Below the pieces are notes generated by a model. That model made no database searches and was not told the origin of the DNA. It was given only the letters and a program-made list of their open reading frames with translations. A stretch of 47,216 nt of DNA from an uncultured Opitutaceae bacterium (GTDB lineage Bacteria; Verrucomicrobiota; Verrucomicrobiia; Opitutales; Opitutaceae). Position 1 is the stretch's first letter, and each line of letters begins with the position of its first letter. The stretch is taken from positions 1-47,216 of the forward strand of contig CAIOZY010000024.1 in the NCBI GenBank assembly GCA_903862935.1. The letters run 5' to 3'. The position numbers and the translations under genes are program-made. Shown piece by piece: positions 40,789-47,216 of this stretch.

Positions 40789-42551
40789 GAGGATTGGCCC
40801 CCCTTGGCCCGGCCCTCGATCAGCGAGATGAAGGCCTCCTCCATCGTGGGCGCGGGGTGCCCCGGCGCCCCCTGGGCCCGCTTGATGTCCGAGGGCTCGC
40901 CCAGGGCCAGGACCTCCCCGTCGGCCATGATCGCCAGCCGGTCGCAGTATTCAGCCTCCTCCATGAAGTGAGTCGTCACGAGGATGGTGACGCCCGTCTC
41001 GGCGAGGGCGTTGATGCGGCTCCAGAACTCCCGGCGGGCGAGGGGATCCACCCCCGAGGTCGGCTCATCCAGGAAGAGGATCTCCGGCTCGTGCATGAGG
41101 GAGCAGGCCATCGCCAGCCGCTGCTTGTGGCCGAGCGAGAGGTCGTGCGCCGCGGCCTCCGCAAACTCGGATAGCTCGAACTGCTCCAGGGCCCAGCCGA
41201 TCCGCTCGCGCTGGCGGGCGCCCGCCAGGTCGTAGGCGCTGCTGAAGAACCGCAGGTTGTCGCTGACGCTCAGGTTCCCGTACAGGGAGAACTTCTGGGA
41301 CATGTAGCCGATCCGGGCCCGCGCCGCGGAGGCTGCGTGCCGCAGGTCGAGACCGGCGACGCGCAGGGTTCCCTCGGATGCCGGCAGGAGCCCGCACAGC
41401 ATCCGGAAGGTCGTGGACTTCCCGGCCCCGTTGGGCCCCAGAAGCCCAAACACCTCGCCTGAGGCCACCTCGAAGCTCGCATGCCGCACGGCGTAGAAAT
41501 CCCCAAACCGGCGGTTGACGTCCCGCACCTCGATGACCGGGCCCGTCCGGGCCGGTCCCCGGGCGGGGTGGCTTCCCTGACCCTGGGCTCTTGCGGGGGC
41601 GCGGTGCCTCTCCCGGCTGCTCAGCAGTGTGACGAAGGCGTCCTCCAGGCGCGGCGGAACCGGCTCTATCACCGCCCCGGGCCAGCCCGCGGCCAGGCCC
41701 TCCGGCCCGGCGCCCTCCCGGGTGACGACCCTCACGCTGTCGGCCTGGATCACCGCGTCGAGGACCCCCGGCAGGGCGGAAAGGGCCTTCTGCAGCGCCC
41801 GCTTGCCCACCCCCGGTGCGCTGACCGCGAAGGACCTTCCCCGAAGGGGATCCCGGAAGTCGGCCGGCCGGCCCCGGCCGAGGATCTCGCCCCCGTGCAG
41901 GAGCGCGATCTCGTCGCAGCGCTCGGCCTCGTCCAGGTACGCGGTGCTCAGGAGCACCGTCATCTTCTCCTCGCGCACGAGCCGGTAGACGATCTGCCAG
42001 AGCTCGCGGCGGGACACGGGGTCGACCCCGACCGTTGGTTCGTCGAGCAGCAGAAGCCGCGGCGGGCGCACCAGGGTGCACGCAAGCCCCAGCTTTTGCT
42101 TCATTCCGCCGGAGAGCCGGCCGGCCAGTCTGGCGGTGAACCGGGCGAGCCCGGTCATGCGCATCAGCTCCGCGTACCGGGCCTTCCGGTCGGCCCCGGG
42201 CACCCCCTGGAGATCCGAGTACAAGTCGAGGTTCTCCTGGACTGTCAGGTCCTCGTACAGGCCGAACCGCTGCGGCATGTAGCCGACGGACGACTGCACG
42301 GTCTGGGACTCGCGGGTTGCGTCGTGCCCGAGGACCATCACGCGGCCCTCGTCCGGGGCGAGCAGCCCCACGGCCAGCCGCATCAGGGTCGTTTTGCCGG
42401 CGCCGTCCGGGCCGATGAGTCCGGTCACACGGCCCCGCTGTACCTCGAGGGTCACCCCGCGCAGCGCCTCTGCGACGCGCGGGCCCGACGGGAAGCGTTT
42501 GCTCACCCCGCGCAGCTCGAGGACGACTTCGGCTGCGGGATCCGGGCTCAC
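40785..42551 (-). CDS. ybhF: Fused double ABC ATPase (YbhF-like)
   Basis: A 588-residue protein with two complete nucleotide-binding domains in tandem. The first has Walker A GPDGAGKTT, signature LSGGMKQKLG and Walker B LLLLDEPTVGVDP. The second, after an Ala/Arg/Gly-rich linker, has Walker A GPNGAGKST, LSLGHKQRLAMA (a modified signature) and Walker B ILFLDEPTSGVDP. Such fusions energise YbhFSR-type exporters. It overlaps both neighbouring genes by 4 nt. The LSLGH variation in the second signature may make the two ATP sites unequal. Confidence 0.88.
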   Translation of the reverse strand: MSPDPAAEVVLELRGVSKRFPSGPRVAEALRGVTLEVQRGRVTGLIGPDGAGKTTLMRLAVGLLAPDEGRVMVLGHDATRESQTVQSSVGYMPQRFGLYEDLTVQENLDLYSDLQGVPGADRKARYAELMRMTGLARFTARLAGRLSGGMKQKLGLACTLVRPPRLLLLDEPTVGVDPVSRRELWQIVYRLVREEKMTVLLSTAYLDEAERCDEIALLHGGEILGRGRPADFRDPLRGRSFAVSAPGVGKRALQKALSALPGVLDAVIQADSVRVVTREGAGPEGLAAGWPGAVIEPVPPRLEDAFVTLLSSRERHRAPARAQGQGSHPARGPARTGPVIEVRDVNRRFGDFYAVRHASFEVASGEVFGLLGPNGAGKSTTFRMLCGLLPASEGTLRVAGLDLRHAASAARARIGYMSQKFSLYGNLSVSDNLRFFSSAYDLAGARQRERIGWALEQFELSEFAEAAAHDLSLGHKQRLAMACSLMHEPEILFLDEPTSGVDPLARREFWSRINALAETGVTILVTTHFMEEAEYCDRLAIMADGEVLALGEPSDIKRAQGAPGHPAPTMEEAFISLIEGRAKGGQSS

Positions 42552-43549
42552 GGCTGCGCCGGCTGGTCCAGGGGCACGGTTGCCACGGCGGGCATCCCCA
42601 GCCGGAGCTCGTTGCGCGAGTTAGTGACGAAGACGCGCACCTGGTAGACGAGCTTCGTGCGCACCTCGGAGGTCTCCACGGACTTGGGCGTGAATTCGGC
42701 TGTCGGGGAGATATAGCCGACCCACCCGTCGTACTTGCGGCCGGGGAAGCCGTCGGTAGTGACCCAGGCCTTCATGCCCGGATGGATCCGGGGCAGGTCG
42801 GACTCGGCCACGTACGCGCGGACCCACAGAGGGTCGTCGAGCGCCAGGGTGAGGACGGGCTTCTGCGGCGAGGCCATGTCGCCGGGCTCGAGGATACGGT
42901 TCTCGACGACGGCGTTGGCGGGGGCGAAAAGCTCCGAATCCGAGAGGTCCCGGCGGGCCCGCTCGAGCTGGGCCTCGTAGGCTTGCAGGGTGGCCCGGGC
43001 CGCGGCGATGTCCTCCTGCCTCGACCCGATTGTCATCAGGGCCAAAGCCTCCTGAGCCGCGGCCTGCCGGGCCGCGGCGACCGAGAGGGCCGCCCTGGCG
43101 TCATCCGAGGCCTGGGGGGTGGATGCCCCTTGGGAGACCAGCTGGAAGACGCGGTCGGCGGTCAGGCCCGCGTTCTTCAGGTCGGCGCTGGCCGCCTCGA
43201 GGTCCGCGCGGGCCTTGCGGATCTCCTCGGGCCGGTTGCCGGCCTCGAGGCGGCGGAGGATCTCGCGCTGCGCCTCGAGCAGGGCCTTGCGGTTCACCAG
43301 GGCCGCTTCGAGGCGACCCTTGTCGAGCGAGGCCAGAAGCTGACCCTTGCGGACGTGGTCGCCCTCCTGGACGGCGACCGACGCGATCCGCTCGCTGCCG
43401 TAGAAGGCGAGCTGGATCTGGCGGATGTCCACGTTGCCGGGAAGGACCAGTTCGCGGGCCTGCGGCCCGGCCCCGCGGCCCAGCCACAGCCAGAGCCCGA
43501 GGGCGACGGCAATGACAGCGAGGACGGCGGCCAGGCGGATCGGCTTCAT
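42548..43549 (-). CDS. ybhG: HlyD-family periplasmic adaptor (YbhG-like)
   Basis: A 333-residue membrane-fusion protein. It has an N-terminal anchor helix (about 5-23), a biotinyl-lipoyl half (AFYGSERIASVAVQEGDHVRKGQLLASLDKG), and a long alpha-helical hairpin (about 80-190) of coiled-coil character. The second lipoyl half (LFAPANAVVENRILEPGDMA) and beta-barrel follow. It bridges the inner-membrane exporter to an outer-membrane channel encoded elsewhere. It is the first gene of the operon, followed by the ATPase with a 4-nt overlap. No TetR regulator, present in the E. coli locus, is seen next to it. Confidence 0.87.
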   Translation of the reverse strand: MKPIRLAAVLAVIAVALGLWLWLGRGAGPQARELVLPGNVDIRQIQLAFYGSERIASVAVQEGDHVRKGQLLASLDKGRLEAALVNRKALLEAQREILRRLEAGNRPEEIRKARADLEAASADLKNAGLTADRVFQLVSQGASTPQASDDARAALSVAAARQAAAQEALALMTIGSRQEDIAAARATLQAYEAQLERARRDLSDSELFAPANAVVENRILEPGDMASPQKPVLTLALDDPLWVRAYVAESDLPRIHPGMKAWVTTDGFPGRKYDGWVGYISPTAEFTPKSVETSEVRTKLVYQVRVFVTNSRNELRLGMPAVATVPLDQPAQP

Positions 43550-43675
43550 CGTGCGAACCAGTCTGGCTTGCGAGAAAAGGCTGTCAACGTCCCCAGGCCG
43601 GCCGCCCCCGAAAAGAATTGGCTCGGCAACCGGGCCGGCATCTGGGATGGCTGGAAGCTAGTCATCAACCAATTT

Positions 43676-45304
43676 ATGCCCGTTTGGGAATACAAAGTCA
43701 TAACCAGCGGCAAGGGGGGCTTTGCCACGCCCGCGCTTCTGGAATCGTTTCTCAACCAGCTCGGCAAGGACGAGTGGGAGATACTTCATTTTCAATCGCT
43801 GCCGGACAATCCCCTGGCCTTTACGGGGCTGGCTCGCCGGCCCACGCAGCGCGACTGGACGCTCGAGGACGCGGCGGCCGCGGCGGCCCGGGTCGAGGCG
43901 GACAAATTGCGGGCCGAGTTCGAGGCCAAGTTCAAGGGGACGCAGTCGGCCGCGGGATCCGCTGAGGAGAAAACCGACGAGACCGCCGTTCAGGCCGAAG
44001 GCCCAGACGGGGGTCTCCGCAGGCTGCGGGACACCGAGTCCGACATGGATCCCGACGCACCCGAGGAGGAGGGCGAGGCCGACGAGTGGGAGAAGCTGTC
44101 CAAGGAGGACGAGCTTCCGACGCTTTTCGAGGCGATCGAGCCGCTCATGCGCCGCAACCAGCGCGGCGCCGGAATGTCCGTGGGAGTCGACCACCTGGCC
44201 AAGAAATGGGGCCTTGAGGAGGAGGAGCTGCTCGGAGCCCTCCGGGAGTGCGGCTTCACAATCCCCGACGACGAGGATGCGAAGCCGGCCTATGTCGAGT
44301 ACGACGGGGACCTATACTGGGTGAACGTGAACCGCCGGGGCGAGCTTTGGATCAACACCAAGGAAAAGCCCCGCCCGGTCTTCCGGGTGGTAGCCGGAAC
44401 CAAGATCGAGTCACCTGCCGAGGAGCCCTCGAGCGAGGCCCCCAAGGCCGATGCGCCGCAGGAAGCCCAGGCCGAGGACGCGCCGTCTGCCGCCCTGCCT
44501 GAGGGCCCCGAGATTTTGGAGAAGATCCGGCCCCTGATGCGCCGCAACCGCGGAGGGCAGGGCGGGTCCGGAAGCGTCGGATTCTTGTCGCGGGCCCTCA
44601 AGTGCCGGCAGGCCGACTTGGAGGCCGCTTTCACTAAGCTGGGGCTAAACGCGCCGGCGGCGCCGGGCGAAAACCCGCCGCCGGTCGAGATCTCGGGCCT
44701 TTTCTGGTGGCTCAACCGCGACCAGCGCGGCGGCATCTGGATCAACGGAGGAGAGGCGCAGAAGCCCGAGTCCAAAGGCACCGAGGCCCAGACGTCCGAG
44801 GCATCTGCCCCGGCGCCGCTGGCTGACGGGGCGGTGGTGCTCGCAGCGGTGCGGCTGCTTCTCAAGAAGACCAGAACTGGTGCCTCGGCGGGCCGAATCC
44901 CCCAGCTTGCGGAGACTTTGGGCAAGACGGCCGACGAACTCATCTCGGCCCTTACGGCCGCCGGACTCAAGCTCCCCGAGAAGTCCCGCGAGAAGCCGGT
45001 CTTTGTCGAGCACGCCGGCGAGATCTTCTGGCTGAACAAGAACGCCAAGGAAGAGCTCTGGCTGAACGCAAAGGCCTCGAAGTTTTCGGGCGGCGACTCC
45101 GGGGACAAGCCCCACAGGTCCCGCTCCCGCCGCCGCGATGCCGAGTCGGAAGGGGAATCAGCCGCCCCGATTCAGCCCGAGACAGCCGCGCCGGTTGAGA
45201 CCCCGGCGCAGCCCGAGGCTGCGGCACCGGTCCCGCCCGCCCCCGCGCCGGCTGAGCCGCCTAGCGCCGGAGCCGAAGGGTCAGCGCCAGTTCCACCTGT
45301 GTGA
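43676..45304 (+). CDS. Protein with N-terminal DUF4177-like domain and three winged-helix-like repeats
   Basis: A 542-residue cytoplasmic protein. Residues 1-50 (VWEYKVITSG, then LNQLGKDEWEILHFQ) resemble DUF4177. Three repeats follow at about 149-229, 279-358 and 387-467. Each opens with two helices (PLMRRNQRG and LAKKWGLEEEELLGALRECGF in the first) and closes with a beta-hairpin of pattern (Y/F)W(V/L)N-x-N/D-x-x-(G/E)-x-(L/I)W(I/L)N. Linkers are acidic and Ala/Pro-rich, and a basic RSRSRRR patch at about 481 precedes a Pro/Ala tail. The repeats look like nucleic-acid-binding winged helices, but I cannot name the family. It is divergent from the exporter operon, and its 3' end overlaps the convergent gene by 44 bp. 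Confidence 0.75.
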   Translation: MPVWEYKVITSGKGGFATPALLESFLNQLGKDEWEILHFQSLPDNPLAFTGLARRPTQRDWTLEDAAAAAARVEADKLRAEFEAKFKGTQSAAGSAEEKTDETAVQAEGPDGGLRRLRDTESDMDPDAPEEEGEADEWEKLSKEDELPTLFEAIEPLMRRNQRGAGMSVGVDHLAKKWGLEEEELLGALRECGFTIPDDEDAKPAYVEYDGDLYWVNVNRRGELWINTKEKPRPVFRVVAGTKIESPAEEPSSEAPKADAPQEAQAEDAPSAALPEGPEILEKIRPLMRRNRGGQGGSGSVGFLSRALKCRQADLEAAFTKLGLNAPAAPGENPPPVEISGLFWWLNRDQRGGIWINGGEAQKPESKGTEAQTSEASAPAPLADGAVVLAAVRLLLKKTRTGASAGRIPQLAETLGKTADELISALTAAGLKLPEKSREKPVFVEHAGEIFWLNKNAKEELWLNAKASKFSGGDSGDKPHRSRSRRRDAESEGESAAPIQPETAAPVETPAQPEAAAPVPPAPAPAEPPSAGAEGSAPVPPV

Positions 45305-46907
45305 ACCCCCCTCCGGCGCCGTCCGGTGCCGAGGCCAGGGTGAGCCGCTCGATCGCCAGACCGGGTTGGCAGCAGCACGCGCGGATTGTCTCCACGATCT
45401 GAGGCCAGTCCTCGGGCCAGGGGCGGTCGATTGCCAGGGTCAATTTTCTGATTTCCCATCCTGACCGGGCCTGGACGGAAGACTCCCGGATGGTCCAGCG
45501 ACTTCCCCAGGGGTGTGTCTCCGAATCAAAGGCCGCTGCCGTGGGCAACACGGAGAGCGCTGCCGCGAGCCGGGGTTCGGCCCCCGGGGCCGGTCCACCG
45601 CCCTGCGCAGGGCCCGGGATGTCTCCGGTGGCCTCGAAACGGCCGTACAGGGCGAAGTCGGGAAGGGGCGCGGCCTCGGGCCCGCCCTGCAGCGCCCAGG
45701 GCGAGCCGGGGGCGCTAAGTTCCCTCCGCAGGGCGGTCCGGGGGTCCCCTCCGGACTGGGGGGCACCCTCGACGATCTTTCCCGTGATCGAAAAATCGGA
45801 TCTGCGCACCGCCAGGCGCCGCACGACCAGGCTTGTCGGAGCGCCCCGGGCCAGGGCCTCCAGAAGTTCGTAGTGGTGCTGGGGAGGGCTCGATGCTTCG
45901 GCGCACTCCGAGGCGAGCCGCTCCTCGCGGGAGCGGCGCTCGCGGTCCTGAGCCTGCTTGCCCCGCGCCTGATCAAGCCGGGAAACCGCCTCGGCCGACT
46001 CGCGCCTTTGCCTCTCCCGCGCGCAGGTCCCGAGCCATCCCTGCGCGGCTGCCCCGAGGGCGGCCAGGCCAAGGGCTACCGCTACACCCCGCCGCGAGAA
46101 TCTTCCCGGATGGCGCCGCAGGCAGGGCAGGAAGTCGCTCAAGCCCCCCGGGCGCAGCCGCCGGACCGATCCGATCACTTCCGCCATCCCGACCTCGGAC
46201 ATCCCGAGCCCCATTGAGGTCTCGCGAAGGAGGGGTTCGCCGGGTCCGCCTTCCAGGGCGAACCGGGCGTCGGGCCTCGCGCTGTCGTCAAAGCGGGCCA
46301 GGGCCGCCCGCAGCGAGGTGACCGCCTGGGCCGCCCAGTTGTCCCCGGAGAACGGCTCCGCGCCGGCATCGCCCCCGGGGACGAACCAGGACACCAGGGC
46401 GCGGTCTTGAGCGGCCGCAAGTGTCACGAACCCCGCGGCAGCCCCTCCCGCGGTGGCCTCGGCTGCGGCGGACAGGGGCCACACCCCCTCGGTTCGCACG
46501 CCTGAGCGGGCGAGGGAGCGGACGATCTCATTGAGCGGGGAGCAGGGCTCGAGCTGCAGGGTTGCTCGGCCCGGGCCGCTGGCCGGCCACAGGCAGAAGA
46601 CCGACTCCGGCTCCGAGAGTGTGGGATGATCCGCCGCAAGCCGTCGCCGCAGCCGTCGGCGGGCCGCGCGCGCCCCCGGGATCAATCCCCGGCCTTCGGC
46701 CCGGCTGCCGGCAGTGTCGGCATCCCGCACCTCGAGGCGGTCGGGCTGGTAGATGATCCTCGCCCGCCGCGGAAGGGCCCCCTCCCCACAGAGAACCCGC
46801 AGGGCGGAGGGAAGGCCGCCAGGGCCCGCCTGGGCGGCGCCGAGACCGTCGCCCGCACCCAGGACGTGAACCCGCTCCCCCCACAGAAAAATGACGGCCG
46901 GCTCCAC
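45261..46907 (-). CDS. PilM/PilN- or GspL-like protein of a type IV pilus/type II secretion system
   Basis: A 548-residue protein. The N-terminal 270 residues resemble the actin-like cytoplasmic domain of PilM/GspL (weak; segments NEIVRSLARSGV and GFVTLAAAQDRALVSWF). One membrane helix follows (about 275-292, VAVALGLAALGAAAQGWL), then a coiled-coil rich in Glu/Arg (about 295-345) and a ferredoxin-like PilN/GspL periplasmic domain (LLEALARGAPTSLVVRRLAV, then SDFSITGKI). The start is a GTG 2 nt after the stop of the upstream gene. The order fits a pilus/secretion inner-membrane platform. Assignment rests on architecture, not on a diagnostic motif. Confidence 0.5.
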   Translation of the reverse strand: MEPAVIFLWGERVHVLGAGDGLGAAQAGPGGLPSALRVLCGEGALPRRARIIYQPDRLEVRDADTAGSRAEGRGLIPGARAARRRLRRRLAADHPTLSEPESVFCLWPASGPGRATLQLEPCSPLNEIVRSLARSGVRTEGVWPLSAAAEATAGGAAAGFVTLAAAQDRALVSWFVPGGDAGAEPFSGDNWAAQAVTSLRAALARFDDSARPDARFALEGGPGEPLLRETSMGLGMSEVGMAEVIGSVRRLRPGGLSDFLPCLRRHPGRFSRRGVAVALGLAALGAAAQGWLGTCARERQRRESAEAVSRLDQARGKQAQDRERRSREERLASECAEASSPPQHHYELLEALARGAPTSLVVRRLAVRRSDFSITGKIVEGAPQSGGDPRTALRRELSAPGSPWALQGGPEAAPLPDFALYGRFEATGDIPGPAQGGGPAPGAEPRLAAALSVLPTAAAFDSETHPWGSRWTIRESSVQARSGWEIRKLTLAIDRPWPEDWPQIVETIRACCCQPGLAIERLTLASAPDGAGGGFTQVELALTLRLRR

Positions 46908-46909
46908 CC

Positions 46910-47216
46910 TCAGATGTTCGTGAGGTAGTAGTAGACGTCCACGAAGCCGCTGCTTGAAGCGTCCTTAGCATAGGCGACGGCGCCCTGGGTCTGGTCCGCC
47001 GCGGCCGGCGCGGTCGAGATGTTCTGCGTGAGGCCCGCGCCGTCCACGTCGATGGCCAGCTGGTAGGCATCCGCTGCCTGCGAGCGGCGGCGCGAACGTA
47101 GGCCGATTCTGGCGATTTGAAAACCGACACGGCCCCGAGGGCGGTCGCCTCCGCGGGATTCGTTGCGTGTGACGCAAAAGAGCCGATGGCGTGGGTGACC
47201 ATCGGCGATGCCAGCG
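46910..47216 (-). pseudogene. 3' part of a frame-disrupted gene upstream of the PilM/N-like gene
   Basis: The gene enters from the right edge. From about 47214 to about 47090 one minus-strand frame reads as plausible protein (MVTHAIGSFASHATNPAEA, then LGAVSVFKSPESAYVRAAA). From about 47090 to the stop at 46910 a different frame continues plausibly (DAYQLAIDVDGAGLTQ, then AYAKDASSSGFVDVYYYLTNI). A single-base indel between about 47072 and 47098, in a GC-rich run, would join them. This is either a sequencing error or a real frameshift. The family is unrecognised. It directly precedes the PilM/N-like gene (2-nt gap), so it is in the same transcription unit. Confidence 0.5.

Noticed and set aside
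1-47216. CRISPR array, rRNA, tRNA or insertion-sequence transposase
   Set aside because: No regularly spaced repeats, no RNA gene signatures and no transposase motifs were found on either strand.

Overview
The window looks like a piece of the chromosome of a high-GC Gram-negative bacterium, most probably a member of the Verrucomicrobiota close to the Opitutaceae. This is inferred from content, not from a marker gene. A tandem beta-rich secreted domain (LVNLSAR...GPxLAxxGV type) is attached to both a serpin and a CAP-like lipoprotein. There are also several export signals, an outer-membrane channel, an FucP-type fucose permease, a HAAS/PadR pair, a DUF5989-like mini-protein and a TMTC-like TPR protein. 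No rRNA, tRNA or CRISPR array was seen.

Layout. (1) 1-3.8 kb is an accessory region, visibly less GC-rich than the rest. It holds a HicA/HicB toxin-antitoxin pair, a mini-lipoprotein, a SAM methyltransferase and a PadR/HAAS membrane pair, punctuated by three copies of a 66-bp repeat with internal dyads. (2) 3.9-8.2 kb carries a large secreted serpin, a run of hairpins, and a secreted beta-propeller protein. (3) 8.3-15.2 kb is a carbohydrate region: a secreted nucleoside hydrolase, the 3' remnant of a GH29 alpha-L-fucosidase, a KduD-like SDR, a Zn-dependent dehydrogenase, FucP, an SHS/JEN-type MFS transporter and an outer-membrane barrel protein. (4) 15.2-17.7 kb is a three-gene translationally coupled O-acylation module: MBOAT, SGNH/AlgX-like protein and a 40-residue membrane protein. 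It is followed by an orphan NarL-type regulator, a two-domain GNAT and an M2 (ACE-like) dipeptidyl carboxypeptidase.

(5) 21.5-28.0 kb is the most intriguing part. A DeoR repressor, a class III aminotransferase and a cupin isomerase-like protein are divergent from a neutral-ceramidase-like amidohydrolase and an FGGY kinase. The kinase converges on a NagB-like protein that lacks the catalytic Asp141 equivalent. Together they look like a catabolic route for an N-acylated amino sugar or aminopolyol that does not match a pathway I recognise. (6) 28.1-36.6 kb has an SRAP (YedK/HMCES) protein, an exported protein with an ER/archaeal-type signal-peptidase fold, an orphan LolD-type ATPase, two large secreted proteins and a sigma-70-like factor without a normal region 4. 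(7) 36.6-43.5 kb has a TMTC-like TPR membrane protein and a YbhGFSR-type drug/lipid exporter operon. (8) 43.7-47.2 kb has a protein with three copies of an unrecognised winged-helix-like repeat, a PilM/PilN (GspL)-like protein, and the broken end of an upstream gene that runs off the window.

All functional statements rest on sequence motifs read by eye. No database search was possible.
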